A stretch of DNA of 64,000 bases from Larkinella arboricola (GTDB lineage: Bacteria; Bacteroidota; Bacteroidia; Cytophagales; Spirosomataceae), in the NCBI RefSeq assembly GCF_003259745.1, contig NZ_QLMC01000005.1, positions 372,001-436,000 of the forward strand. The letters run 5' to 3'. Under the pieces are notes generated by a model. That model saw only the letters and a program-made list of their open reading frames with translations, did not search any database and was not told the origin of the DNA. Shown here piece by piece: positions 1 to 9,674 of this stretch (its first letter is position 1; every line of letters starts with the position of its first letter). A program made the translations under genes and the position numbers.

Positions 1-7
1 AACAATG

Positions 8-133
8 TACAATGAAAAAAGAACAATATCTACCCGTTTAGACGTCTTGTTGGAGGTAAAGTTTAATCAAATCGGACGGGTTTTAGCGGTTCATTCTTCC
101 TTGTCCATTTTTCATTACTTCAAGATTCATTAC
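8..133. repeat. Heptad-type inverted repeat upstream of tsaD
   Basis: The left arm at 11-26 and the reverse complement of 101-116 agree at 14 of 16 positions. The right arm, 88-133 read on the minus strand, carries TGAA, TGGA or GGAA every 7 bases with one 8-base step. It therefore resembles the other 7-base-unit elements of the window but is more diverged. Its end overlaps the TACTTTTG promoter-like box in front of tsaD. Part of the element may lie before the window start. Confidence 0.5.
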
Positions 134-138
134 TTTTG
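131..138 (+). promoter_or_regulatory. Possible -7 box of tsaD
   Basis: TACTTTTG matches the Bacteroidota -7 consensus TAnnTTTG. It ends only 4 bases before the tsaD ATG, so a transcript from it would be leaderless or nearly so. No clear -33 TTTG is seen at the right distance. Confidence 0.4.
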
Positions 139-142
139 AAAA

Positions 143-1138
143 ATGACAATTCTGGCAATTGAGTCTTCCTGCGACGAAACGTCGGCTTCCGTGTGTGTTA
201 ACGGAAAAATACAATCCAATGTTGTAGCCACGCAGTTAATCCACGAACAATACGGTGGTGTTGTCCCCGAATTGGCGTCGCGTGTGCATCAGCAACGGAT
301 CGTGCCGGTCGTCGAACGGGCCTTGCAGGAGGCAAATATAGAGAAAAACGCGCTAAATGCCGTTGCTTTCACCCGCGGACCCGGTTTATTGGGTTCGCTG
401 CTGGTGGGTACATCCTTTGCCAAAGCCCTTGCGCTGGCCCTGGCGATTCCGCTTATCGAAGTACACCACATGCAGGCCCACGTACTGGCCCATTTCATTG
501 ATGAACACCGTGTGCCCCGGTTTCCGTTCCTGTGCCTGACGGTGAGCGGGGGGCACACCCAGATTGTGCTCGTGCGCGATTACCTGGATATGGAGATTAT
601 CGGCCAGACCCAGGATGATGCCGTGGGCGAAGCGTTTGACAAAACCGCCAAGCTGCTGAACCTGCCTTATCCGGGTGGCCCGCTCATTGACCGCTACGCC
701 CAGCAGGGGAACCCCACGGCTTTTCAATTCCCGGAGGTGGAAATGCCGGGACTGGATTATTCGTTTAGCGGGATTAAAACGGCTTTTCTGTACTTTCTGC
801 AAAAACAAACGAAGGCCAATCCCGATTTTGTGGCGCAGAACTTACCGGATATCTGCGCGAGCATTCAGCAAACGCTCATCAAGATTCTGCTGACGAAACT
901 GCGGAAAGCCGCCCGGCAGACCGGTATCCGCGAAATTGCGCTGGCGGGCGGGGTGTCGGCCAATTCGGGATTGCGGACCGCGCTGGCCGAGATGGGAGGG
1001 CAGGAAGGCTGGAACGTCTACATTCCGAAGTTCGAGTATTGCACCGACAACGCGGCCATGATTGCGATGGCGGCCCATTTTAAATTTCTAAAAGGAGAAT
1101 TTACCTCGCAGGAAGTTAGCCCGCTGCCCCGTTGGTGA
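143..1138 (+). CDS. tsaD: tRNA N6-adenosine threonylcarbamoyltransferase TsaD
   Basis: TsaD transfers the threonylcarbamoyl group from threonylcarbamoyl-AMP to A37 of ANN-decoding tRNAs, working with TsaB and TsaE in the cytoplasm. The 331-residue protein has the normal family length. It begins with the family N-terminus MTILAIESSCDETS, carries the metal-binding HMQAH at 109-113, SGGHTQ at 135-140, the nucleotide-binding GGVSAN near 269-274 and the metal-ligand Asp in TDNAAM near 302. The start is fixed by the conserved N-terminus. Its partner tsaE lies at 19.8 kb in the same window, not next to it. A MOSC gene follows closely on the same strand. Confidence 0.97.
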   Translation: MTILAIESSCDETSASVCVNGKIQSNVVATQLIHEQYGGVVPELASRVHQQRIVPVVERALQEANIEKNALNAVAFTRGPGLLGSLLVGTSFAKALALALAIPLIEVHHMQAHVLAHFIDEHRVPRFPFLCLTVSGGHTQIVLVRDYLDMEIIGQTQDDAVGEAFDKTAKLLNLPYPGGPLIDRYAQQGNPTAFQFPEVEMPGLDYSFSGIKTAFLYFLQKQTKANPDFVAQNLPDICASIQQTLIKILLTKLRKAARQTGIREIALAGGVSANSGLRTALAEMGGQEGWNVYIPKFEYCTDNAAMIAMAAHFKFLKGEFTSQEVSPLPRW

Positions 1139-1182
1139 ACCAGCTCGGCCAACGGTCGGAACCGATTTCGTACCTTCGCTTT

Positions 1183-2019
1183 ATGAACACCCCCGTCTTA
1201 AAAGAAATCTGGATTTACCCCATCAAATCCCTGGGCGGTATTTCGCTCTCGGAAGCCGTTGTTGAACAAAAAGGGTTTCAGTATGACCGCCGGTGGATGC
1301 TGGTGGAACCGAACGGAAAATTTCTGACGCAGCGCGAACATACCGTCATGGCGCTGGTGAACGTGGAAATGAGCGACGAATTTCTGCGGGTTTACCACCG
1401 CCACCACCCGGACGATGGGCTGGAAATTCCGCTCAACCAAACCACCGGCGAAGCCCTGACGGCTTACGTCTGGGATGATCAGGCCGTTGATGCGCAGGTG
1501 GTGAGTCGGCAGGCCGACGAGTGGTTCAGCCGCCTGCTCGGTTTGCCGTGTCGGCTGGTGTACATGCCCGATAATTCGCTGCGCCCGGTCGATCCGAGAT
1601 ACGCCCGGCCCGACGATGTGGTCAGTTTTGCCGACGATTTTCCGTACCTGCTCATCAGCACCGATTCGCTGGACGAACTAAACCGCCGGGCCGGGGCGTC
1701 GCTGGAGATGATTCGTTTTCGGCCCAATCTGGTGGTAGAGGGCACAAGTCCGCATGACGAAGACACCTGGTACCACTTCCGGATTGGTGACCTGGCCTTT
1801 TACGGCGTCAAGCCCTGCGCCCGTTGTGTGCTGACGACAATCGATCCGGAAACCGCCCGGAAAGGCAAAGAACCGCTCAAAACGCTGGCGACCTACCGCC
1901 GACTGGACAATAAACTTTTGTTTGGGCAAAACGTGCTGGCCGAAACGTCAGGAACGCTGCGTGTGGGCCAGCCGGTCACGGTGTTGGAACGGCGCCCCGC
2001 CCGATTGCCATTTTCCTGA
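1183..2019 (+). CDS. MOSC domain protein, YcbX-like
   Basis: The protein has an N-terminal MOSC beta-barrel domain (about residues 5-120, beginning IWIYPIKSLGG) and a C-terminal MOSC domain with the conserved CARC cysteine pair that ligates molybdenum cofactor sulfur in this family. YcbX-type proteins reduce N-hydroxylated compounds together with a reductase; that role is inferred from the family. An upstream ATG at 1132 overlaps the tsaD stop, but ATG 1183 fits the family N-terminus. TACCTTCG at 1171-1178 resembles a -7 box and ends 4 bases before this ATG. The product is 278 residues. Confidence 0.88.
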   Translation: MNTPVLKEIWIYPIKSLGGISLSEAVVEQKGFQYDRRWMLVEPNGKFLTQREHTVMALVNVEMSDEFLRVYHRHHPDDGLEIPLNQTTGEALTAYVWDDQAVDAQVVSRQADEWFSRLLGLPCRLVYMPDNSLRPVDPRYARPDDVVSFADDFPYLLISTDSLDELNRRAGASLEMIRFRPNLVVEGTSPHDEDTWYHFRIGDLAFYGVKPCARCVLTTIDPETARKGKEPLKTLATYRRLDNKLLFGQNVLAETSGTLRVGQPVTVLERRPARLPFS

Positions 2020-2049
2020 CAAAGACCAGCCGCCGAACCGAACCGTCTT

Positions 2050-2862
2050 TTATTTCACCTGTAACTTCACAACCACCGGAAGGTGATCCGAAGCGTATTG
2101 TTCGTCAATAACCGTGGTGGAGAGCGTTTTAAACGTACCGCCCGGTTTGAACATGATAAAATCAATCGCCCGGCTGGGGTTGACGACGGGAATGGTTGGG
2201 GCGCAATCCTGACAACTGCGGACGAAATGCTGATCCAGATACCGGATTACCCGGCTGTCGGCCTGCGCGTTAAAATCACCGCCCATAATCATGGGCAGCC
2301 CCGACTTTTCAAAGTGCTGAACGATCTGTTCGGACTGTGAAAGCCGGTTGGCTTCTTTCAGGTCGAGGTGCGTACTGGCAAAGATGATTTTTTTGCCTTT
2401 GGCGATTTCTACCGTTACAGCCGCAATGGTACGGGTTTCGCCCCCGATAGCCGGATCGACGGGCAGGATAAACCGGGTGGAGTCCAGAATCGGAAACCGG
2501 GACAGGACGGCCACACCATAATCGCCCCCCTGATGGTCGATGGCTTTCGAAAAAAAGAAATGCATTCCGGTCAGCCGGGCCAGTTCCCGTGCCTGATTAA
2601 TGCCTTTGCCGGACCGCTCCGTATTGACATCCACTTCCTGCAAGGCGACAAAATCCGGTTTTTCTTTCGTAATCACTCGGGCAATGGCGTCCACCTCGAT
2701 TTTGGTTCCGGCCGAGGGTGGGTTGCAGTGGTGAATGTTGTAGGTCATCACCGTCAGGTTCTTTGTTTTCTTCGCGGGCCGGTCACTGGTTTTTTGGGTG
2801 CCGTCGTTGGCCTGAGTCAGTAACGACACAAACGTTAAAAGCAGGGCAAGGGGTTTTTTCAT
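2050..2862 (-). CDS. Secreted endonuclease/exonuclease/phosphatase family hydrolase
   Basis: This is an EEP-fold metal-dependent phosphoesterase. After a signal peptide starting MKKPLALLLTF come the family motifs MTYNIHH, LQEVD (metal-binding Glu), THLDL, GGDFNA and the C-terminal SDHLPVV with catalytic Asp-His. Family members cleave phosphodiesters in nucleic acids, inositol phosphates or sphingomyelin, and the substrate cannot be told from sequence. ATG 2862 is preferred over 2883 because it starts the signal peptide. It lies downstream of the SusCD locus on the same strand but behind a terminator, so it is probably a separate unit with functional association possible. Confidence 0.9.
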   Translation of the reverse strand: MKKPLALLLTFVSLLTQANDGTQKTSDRPAKKTKNLTVMTYNIHHCNPPSAGTKIEVDAIARVITKEKPDFVALQEVDVNTERSGKGINQARELARLTGMHFFFSKAIDHQGGDYGVAVLSRFPILDSTRFILPVDPAIGGETRTIAAVTVEIAKGKKIIFASTHLDLKEANRLSQSEQIVQHFEKSGLPMIMGGDFNAQADSRVIRYLDQHFVRSCQDCAPTIPVVNPSRAIDFIMFKPGGTFKTLSTTVIDEQYASDHLPVVVKLQVK

Positions 2863-2982
2863 GCGATTCGATTGACAATTCAAAATAAGAAGTGGCGGTT
2901 GTTAAGTTCTTGCTTTTTTTGGGATGGTGTAGTGGCCCACGACTTCCCCGTCAGTCTGCGAGCAGGTACGTTGACGCGTTTT

Positions 2983-3012
2983 AAAAAGTAACCCCGGATT
3001 GCATCCGGGGTT
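2983..3012 (-). terminator. Terminator after susD
   Basis: Read on the minus strand, AACCCCGGAT, a 3-base loop and its complement are followed by ACTTTTT. It sits 15 bases after the SusD stop and closes the sigma-FecR-SusC-SusD unit. Confidence 0.85.
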
Positions 3013-3026
3013 GTGAGCTACTTGAA

Positions 3027-4757
3027 TTATTCCCAGTTGGGGTTCTGGGTCAGGTTGGGGTTCAACAGGCGCTCCTGTCTCGGGATCGGGTACAGGTAAT
3101 CGCGGGCTTCGTTGAACTTCTTGTTGATGTGGTTGTTCACCACGATGTTACCACCCTTGTTGCCATTTTCGAGCAGAATCTCGCTGCCCAATTTCAGCAA
3201 CTGCGCACCCGGCATAGTCGGTTTGGTGCCTTCATAGATCACCAGGTCCACTTTTCCGTTTTTGTCCAGATCGTAGTTGCCGGGGCCGGGGAAGTACATA
3301 CCCTTGAAGGTTTTGGTCAGCAACTGGCCTTCTTTCCAGCGAATGAGATCATCCCAGCGGAAGTAGTTTTCCATCACCAGTTCGATGCGCCGTTCGCGCC
3401 GGATTTCCAGAATCACGCCGGTATTGGCTCCTTTCAGTTGGGTGTACTGCTGCGCCTGATACGGGTCCGGGTTGGCGTTGGCAGCCGCCATATTGATGTT
3501 GGGCATACCCACCCGGTCGCGGGTCAGTTTGGTCGATACGTCCAGATCGGCCTGCGTTAGCGTTCCGCGTTCTGCTTTGGCTTCGGCAAAGTTCAGCAGC
3601 ACTTCGGCATACCGGAAAATGGGCATGTCGGTGATGTCCTTGTTGAAGGTATCCCATTTTGGCTCTGAAACGAATTTGATCAGCTGATAGCCGGTTACGG
3701 TCGCCCCAAATTCGGGTACCAACGGGGCGGTTTCGCCAATGCGGGTATAGCCCGGCGTCCGGATGGTCTGCGCCAGACGCGGATCACGGTTCTGCACTTC
3801 TTCGGCAAACTGCATGGTTTCATAGCCTTTGATGTCGGTAAAGCGCGATCCATCGGCCATCAGATAGCTGTTCACCAGTTTTTTCTCCAGCCCCGGCCGG
3901 CCCTGAGAAGCCGTCATGGTGTAGTAATTCAGGTTGTGATACACCTGGAGTTCGTCGCTGAAATCCCGCGCCAGAATCACCTCGTCGGGAATGGCGTTAT
4001 CGGACGAAAACAGTTTCTGGTAAGCCGTCGTGGGCGTGGCTTTGTAGATGGTGTAGCCGCTGCTTTTCATCAGTTCCTCGGAAGCCGCAATACATTCGTC
4101 AAGCCATTTGTCCGAATTTGGCAGGTTAAATTCCGTATGGTATTTCCGGAACGTACCTTCGTACAGCCCAACCCGGGACTTCAAGGCCAGCGCCGTCCAT
4201 TTTGTTACGGTATTCACTTGCCGGGATGCATCGAGGTTGGCAATGGCGTAATTGAGGTCAGCCAGCACCGAATCCATCACCATCGCGCGCGGGTCGCGGG
4301 CTTTGGTGAGCATATCCTGATCGGAGATTTCGATGGTGTGCGAATACCAGGGCACATCCCCGAACCGCTTCACCATGCCGTAGTAAAAGTGCGCCCGGAA
4401 AAACCGCGCCAGACCGTTGTATTTGGCCACGGCCCGCTTGTCGGGGCATTTGCCCGAATTAGCCAGGAAGTAATTGATGTTCCGCAGGGTTCCCCAGCTC
4501 CAGCCGCCCCCGCTGGTAGGCACCACACGCGTGCCCTGCAACTCGTCGCGCAGGCTGTTTTTTACGACGTTATCCACATCTTCGAGATACACATCCTCGC
4601 CCGAAGGCAGGGCGTTGTAAAACGAATTGGTATAAAGCAACAGGTCATTTTCGGTCTTGAAAAATGTCTCGGGTGAAATGGCGTCCTGGGGCAGCAAATC
4701 CAGATCGCAGGAGGTGAGTCCCACAACCAGAGCGATCAGGCTGATTATTTTTTTCAT
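3027..4757 (-). CDS. SusD/RagB family nutrient-binding outer-membrane lipoprotein
   Basis: SusD-like proteins are surface lipoproteins that cap a SusC channel and bind the substrate before TonB-driven import. The 576-residue product has a lipoprotein signal ending LTSC, an N-terminal SusD-like domain with TPR-type helices and the C-terminal RagB/SusD region including NPNLTQNP near the end. It starts 13 bases after the SusC stop, so the two are cotranscribed. No glycoside hydrolase or peptidase lies in the operon, so the substrate is unknown. Confidence 0.95.
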   Translation of the reverse strand: MKKIISLIALVVGLTSCDLDLLPQDAISPETFFKTENDLLLYTNSFYNALPSGEDVYLEDVDNVVKNSLRDELQGTRVVPTSGGGWSWGTLRNINYFLANSGKCPDKRAVAKYNGLARFFRAHFYYGMVKRFGDVPWYSHTIEISDQDMLTKARDPRAMVMDSVLADLNYAIANLDASRQVNTVTKWTALALKSRVGLYEGTFRKYHTEFNLPNSDKWLDECIAASEELMKSSGYTIYKATPTTAYQKLFSSDNAIPDEVILARDFSDELQVYHNLNYYTMTASQGRPGLEKKLVNSYLMADGSRFTDIKGYETMQFAEEVQNRDPRLAQTIRTPGYTRIGETAPLVPEFGATVTGYQLIKFVSEPKWDTFNKDITDMPIFRYAEVLLNFAEAKAERGTLTQADLDVSTKLTRDRVGMPNINMAAANANPDPYQAQQYTQLKGANTGVILEIRRERRIELVMENYFRWDDLIRWKEGQLLTKTFKGMYFPGPGNYDLDKNGKVDLVIYEGTKPTMPGAQLLKLGSEILLENGNKGGNIVVNNHINKKFNEARDYLYPIPRQERLLNPNLTQNPNWE

Positions 4758-4770
4758 GGATAGTCGTTGG

Positions 4771-7700
4771 TTAGAAATTGATGTTCAGACCGGCAGAAAC
4801 GGTTTTGGACAACGGATAGGTCCGGCCGTTTGTGGCGTCACCGTCGAATTGTTCCGGGTCAATGTACTTGGTTCTCAGGCGCGTGAAAGTCAGCAGGTTT
4901 TCACCGCTCACGTAGATACGCGCTCTCGGAATCCGGATTTTCCGGGTCAGCGTTTCCGGGAAGGTGTAGCCGATGACCACGTTTTTCAGCCGCAGATAGC
5001 CAATGTTCTGGAGATACCGATCGTTGACCGAGTTGAGGTCGCCACCACCGTTGAGGGCCGTATAACCCCGCAGTACCGGGAAATACGCATCCGGGTTTTC
5101 CGGCGTCCAGACGTCCGCTTCGAAATCCCGTGGAATGAACGAGTAATACGGGCGGGAATAGGGGCCCCAGAACTTATCGGCGTTTGCACCCGGATACCAG
5201 TGCCGGCGCCAGATTCCCTGCGTCAGCATGGACAGGTCGAAACCGTTCCAGGAAGCACCCAGGTTAATCCCGTACCGGTACCGCGCCTGCCTGTTACCAA
5301 TGATTTTTAAATCACCGTGGTCGGCCAGTGTATTGGCTCCCTGATCGATTTTGCCATTGCCGTCCACATCGATAAACTTCAGATCGCCCGCCCGCAGCTT
5401 GCTCCAGTCGCCGGGGGCACTCAGCCGCTGTTTGTTCACGATGGTCTGGTCAACGGCATAGGTCTGGGCCTCTTCGTCGGTTTTGAAGAAGCCGTCAATC
5501 GAATACCCCCAGATTTCGCCGATAACCTGCCCTACGTAGCGGCTCGACAGAATCTTGTTCGGGTTGTCGAATTTCGTAATCGTCGATTTGGAATCCGACA
5601 GAATGAACGAGGCATTGTAGGAAAGCGTCTTGCCAGCCACCTTAACCTGGTCGCGCCAGCCCAGCGACAGTTCGAAACCTTTTGTTCGTAAATCCCCGGC
5701 ATTCTGCGTGGGTACCGCAGCACCGTATACGGCCGGAAGTACCTGACCCGGCACCAGCATGTCCGTCGTGTTCCGGATGTAGGCGTCGAAGGAGAGGTTC
5801 AGGCGGTTTTTGAAGAAATCGGCGTCCAGACCCAGGTTCGAGGTCGTGGCTTTTTCCCAGGTCAGGTTCGGCGAAATCGGGTTCGGGCTGTTCACGTAAA
5901 AGAGCTTCTGTCCGTTGTTGATCCAGTTTGACTGGGCCGTGGGCATGATCGAGATATACGGGTAAAAGCTCGACGAGTTGGTGTTAGACGGCAACTGGTT
6001 GCCCAGCGTTCCGTACGACGCCCGGATTTTCAGGTTGCTGACCACGTTGCGGACGGGTTCAAAGAAGTTTTCTTCGCTGATCCGCCAGCCCGCCGACACC
6101 GACGGGAAGAAACCGTACCGCCGACCTTCGCCAAACCGCGAGGTTCCGTCGTAGCGCCCGTTCACTTCCAGCAGATACTTGCCGACGTAATCGTAGTTCA
6201 GCCGGAAAAAGGCTCCGAAGAGCGAATACTGGTACGAACCGCCCCCCGACAATTGCTCACCGGTACCCAGTTCCAGGTCGTTCAACCCTTCAGAAAGCAG
6301 GTTTTTCCGGGCCCCGAACAGCCGCTGGTGCTTTTTGGATTCGTAGTTCATCCCGGCCGTTGCCGATACATAATGTTTCCCGAACGTGTGGTTATACGAC
6401 GAGTAGAGGTTGGTCACGTGCATCGGGTCGAACCACATTGTTTGCCGGTACTGGTCGGTATTGTAGTTGGGCACCGTCGTCAGAATACCGGGCTGAATCG
6501 AATACTGGGCCACCGCCGAGCGGTACCAGTCGTCGGCCATGTAGAACGAATACGAGTGGTTGGCAACCAGATTCCAGGTCTTGGTAAAGTCAATCGTCAC
6601 CGAGTTGATCGTCGTCAGTTCGTGTACGCCTTTCTTGCCACCCGCTACGCCTTTCATCAGGTTGGCAAACAAACCGTCGCCGATGGAATAGTTGTTTTTC
6701 AGGGTGTTATATGTAGCCGTTCCGTCCGGGTTGAGTGGCGCGTAGGCGGGCAGGGCGTGTACCGTGATGGCAACGAAGTTGGAATTGGCGCCCCCTTCCA
6801 GACCCGGATAGGTGTATTTGGAATCGAAATACTGCGTGTTGTTGCTCACCCGCAGCCAGGGCGTCAGTTGGGCGTTGATCTTGCTCCGCAGCGTATACTG
6901 CGTAAACTTGTCGGTATTCATCCGCATGATCCCGTCTTTCTGGAAAATTGATCCCGACAGGAAGTAATTGACTTTATCGGTCCCGCCCGACAGGTTCAGG
7001 TTGTGCTGGGCCGACGGCTGCTTCATGTTAAACAAGGTGTTCCACCAGTCGTAATTACCGTAGTAATTGTAAATGTCTTTCCCGTTTACATTTTTAACGA
7101 CCGTCCAGGGCCGGGCCGGATTTTCGGTTTTATCGTACCGACGCGCTTCCAGTTCCTTGTAATCTTCTTCCGAATACCGGGTATAGCTGTTACCGGTTGC
7201 CCGGATAAACGCTTCATCGTTCAACCGCACGCTTTCGTAGCCATTGGTCATGAAGTCGGTGCTCACGGTAGGGGTCGACCAGCCGAAGTTGTTGCTGTAG
7301 GCAATGCTGGTTTTGCCGTTTTTGGCGCTTTTGGTCGTCACCAGCACCACCCCGAAAGCACCCCGCGCCCCGTAGATGGCCGAAGCCGCGGCATCTTTCA
7401 GCACCGAAACCGATTCTACGTCGTTCGGGTTGATGCGGTTGATGTCGCCGGGTACGCCGTCGATCAGCACCAGCGGACCACCGCCATTGATGGACGTTTC
7501 CCCGCGCACGTTCAGGCTCCCGCCCTGTCCCGGCTGACCGGTGTTGAACGTGATGTTCAGGTTCGGAATCATCCCCTGCAAAATCTGCGACATGTTATTC
7601 ACGGGCCGGTTTTCGAGGTCTTTGGCCTGCACCTGCGACACGGCGCCCGTCAGGTTTACTTTCTTCTGAGTTCCGTAACCAACCACCACCAGTTCTTCCA

Positions 7701-8373
7701 GGCTTTTGCTGTCCGGAGCTAAGGTAACATTAATGACCGAGCGGTTGCCGACGGTTATTTCCTGCGAGGTATAACCCACGAAGCTGAAAACCAGCACCGC
7801 CGACGAATTCGGTACGGCCAGTTCGAAATTTCCGTTACCGTCGGTGGTGGTTCCGCGCGTGGTGCCTTTCAGCACGACGCTCACGCCCGCCAGCGTTTCG
7901 CCCTGTCCGTCGGCTGCCCGCACGGTTCCTTTCGGCCGGATTTCCTGCCGGGCCAGGTAGGAATCCATTTTCTCGGCCAGATTGGGCAGCAGCGTTTCCG
8001 GCTTAAAGCCCTTTTCGCGCGCCAGCACAATCTGTTCGTTGATCACTTTGTACGTAATGCCCCGGGGCATCAGCAGTTGGTCCAGAATCCGGGACAGTTT
8101 CTGGTTTTTTACATTAATCGAAACCGCATCCCGCAGCGAAACCCGGCTGCTGTAAACAAACTTCGTATTGGCTTTTTCCTGGATTTGGTCCAGTGCTTCC
8201 TTGAGCGGAACATTCGTAAGCTGAAGCGTCATATCCTTACTCAGGATCGACTGTGCCGTTGTCTCCCGGGCGTAGCTGATGCCGGTCAGGAGAAGAGCAA
8301 GTATCCATTGAAGTAATCCGATACGCATGATTTTTCGCCAGTCGACCGACTGGTTTAGGGTAAAAATTTGCAT
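4771..8373 (-). CDS. SusC/RagA family TonB-dependent receptor with STN domain
   Basis: This 1200-residue outer-membrane transporter starts with a signal sequence (residues 16-41), then an STN secretin/TonB N-terminal signalling domain (about 45-115), a carboxypeptidase-like regulatory domain (about 147-220), a plug and a 22-strand barrel ending in LNINF. The STN domain is the part that in FecA-type systems touches the FecR anti-sigma factor in the periplasm. This fits the upstream fecR and ECF sigma genes. The start may be ATG 8373 or the internal ATG at residue 16. It pairs with the SusD gene just downstream. Confidence 0.96.
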   Translation of the reverse strand: MQIFTLNQSVDWRKIMRIGLLQWILALLLTGISYARETTAQSILSKDMTLQLTNVPLKEALDQIQEKANTKFVYSSRVSLRDAVSINVKNQKLSRILDQLLMPRGITYKVINEQIVLAREKGFKPETLLPNLAEKMDSYLARQEIRPKGTVRAADGQGETLAGVSVVLKGTTRGTTTDGNGNFELAVPNSSAVLVFSFVGYTSQEITVGNRSVINVTLAPDSKSLEELVVVGYGTQKKVNLTGAVSQVQAKDLENRPVNNMSQILQGMIPNLNITFNTGQPGQGGSLNVRGETSINGGGPLVLIDGVPGDINRINPNDVESVSVLKDAAASAIYGARGAFGVVLVTTKSAKNGKTSIAYSNNFGWSTPTVSTDFMTNGYESVRLNDEAFIRATGNSYTRYSEEDYKELEARRYDKTENPARPWTVVKNVNGKDIYNYYGNYDWWNTLFNMKQPSAQHNLNLSGGTDKVNYFLSGSIFQKDGIMRMNTDKFTQYTLRSKINAQLTPWLRVSNNTQYFDSKYTYPGLEGGANSNFVAITVHALPAYAPLNPDGTATYNTLKNNYSIGDGLFANLMKGVAGGKKGVHELTTINSVTIDFTKTWNLVANHSYSFYMADDWYRSAVAQYSIQPGILTTVPNYNTDQYRQTMWFDPMHVTNLYSSYNHTFGKHYVSATAGMNYESKKHQRLFGARKNLLSEGLNDLELGTGEQLSGGGSYQYSLFGAFFRLNYDYVGKYLLEVNGRYDGTSRFGEGRRYGFFPSVSAGWRISEENFFEPVRNVVSNLKIRASYGTLGNQLPSNTNSSSFYPYISIMPTAQSNWINNGQKLFYVNSPNPISPNLTWEKATTSNLGLDADFFKNRLNLSFDAYIRNTTDMLVPGQVLPAVYGAAVPTQNAGDLRTKGFELSLGWRDQVKVAGKTLSYNASFILSDSKSTITKFDNPNKILSSRYVGQVIGEIWGYSIDGFFKTDEEAQTYAVDQTIVNKQRLSAPGDWSKLRAGDLKFIDVDGNGKIDQGANTLADHGDLKIIGNRQARYRYGINLGASWNGFDLSMLTQGIWRRHWYPGANADKFWGPYSRPYYSFIPRDFEADVWTPENPDAYFPVLRGYTALNGGGDLNSVNDRYLQNIGYLRLKNVVIGYTFPETLTRKIRIPRARIYVSGENLLTFTRLRTKYIDPEQFDGDATNGRTYPLSKTVSAGLNINF

Positions 8374-8578
8374 AGTTTTGATGGTCTAATGGTTAACGCT
8401 GTTGGATAAATCGTCCTTTTTGCTTCGGTGGCACGAAGCCGAAAGGCAACCCGTTTAGGCCGGGGGTGGTGGCACACTCCCGGTTTTTCAGGCTTAGGGC
8501 GGCAGGGTGTAAACGTCGGTCATACAGTCGGTTTATGGTTGAGGATTTATTAAGAATAAGAGAGAATCGGTTTGTCCG

Positions 8579-9607
8579 TTAATCGCAGGGAAGCCCGTCA
8601 AGGGTAAGTACGTTTCCGGATAGTGTATACGTTGCTTCCAGCGCCGTACAAAGCATTTCCATAATCAAGGGCAGCGGCTGTTGTTCAAAATCAGCATTGA
8701 CGAGGCAGGTTGCGATTTTCGGATTGCTGAACCTGACCTGAATGTCAAACCGTTTTTCCAGTTGCCGGGCGACCTCATCCAGCGGAGTGTTTTCAAAGAC
8801 GACCGTTACCGGCTCGTAGATTTGTTTCTTATACTGAACCGGAATGGGCGAGGAGGTCAGGCGTCGGGATGCGGTTTCGAACGTGGCCTGTTGCTGCGGT
8901 TTCAGAATCACCTGCTGCTCGTTCTGCTGCTGGTCGGGGGCGCTCACCTGAACCCGCCCGGTTACCACCGAAATCCGGAACACCGCGTGGCTGGCCGGAG
9001 CCTTGACGTTGAAACTGGTTCCCAGCACCTTGATCCGCATTTCCCCGCTTTGAATAAAGAACGGTTGTGCGGGATTTTTTTTTACGTCAAAAAAGCCTTC
9101 TCCGGAAAACGTAACGAGCCGTTTGTCCCGGTCAAATTTGCTGGGATACGTAATGGCCGCGCCGGAATGCATCCAGACCGTGCTGTTGTCGGGAAGCTGG
9201 TGCTTCACCAGACGGGGTTTCTGATTGACAAAATGGATCAGGTCGGCCGGTTTTTTTCTCGGCTGTTGTGCCACAGCCGGTGCCGCTTCCGTTAGCGACC
9301 GGTTTTCATTTGCCACATACCGGGTTGAGAAGTAAAGACCAAGTACCAGCGCCACTGATGCCGCCAGGCCGATTATCCAGCCCCACGGCAGGGTGCTGTG
9401 CAACGGTTTTTCGTCGGCCTGAAGCTCATGCTGAATGTGGCGAAAGGTTTCGTCCTGCAATTGGTGCTGCGCGGGCTTGGGTAGGGAGTCCAGATAATCG
9501 GGCTGGCCGGAAAGCGACGCATACCAGGCTTCCACCAGTTCATTTTCCTGCTCGGTACACTCGTTCCGCAGGTATTTATCCAATAGGTGAGGAGAGATTT
9601 TCGGCAT
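8579..9607 (-). CDS. FecR family anti-sigma factor
   Basis: The 342-residue protein has a cytoplasmic N-terminal sigma-binding region (about 1-70), one transmembrane helix near residues 75-94 (WGWIIGLAASVALVLG), a periplasmic FecR domain (about 110-215) and a C-terminal DUF4974 domain (about 255-340). It is expected to hold the neighbouring ECF sigma factor inactive until the STN domain of SusC reports substrate. It lies 67 bases after the sigma gene and 205 bases before SusC on the same strand. Confidence 0.95.
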   Translation of the reverse strand: MPKISPHLLDKYLRNECTEQENELVEAWYASLSGQPDYLDSLPKPAQHQLQDETFRHIQHELQADEKPLHSTLPWGWIIGLAASVALVLGLYFSTRYVANENRSLTEAAPAVAQQPRKKPADLIHFVNQKPRLVKHQLPDNSTVWMHSGAAITYPSKFDRDKRLVTFSGEGFFDVKKNPAQPFFIQSGEMRIKVLGTSFNVKAPASHAVFRISVVTGRVQVSAPDQQQNEQQVILKPQQQATFETASRRLTSSPIPVQYKKQIYEPVTVVFENTPLDEVARQLEKRFDIQVRFSNPKIATCLVNADFEQQPLPLIMEMLCTALEATYTLSGNVLTLDGLPCD

Positions 9608-9674
9608 GTTTAGGAATCATTCAACTCCTAAGTCGCGCGCCGGAACGATAACCCTTAGTCGGTTTGAAAAAAAA

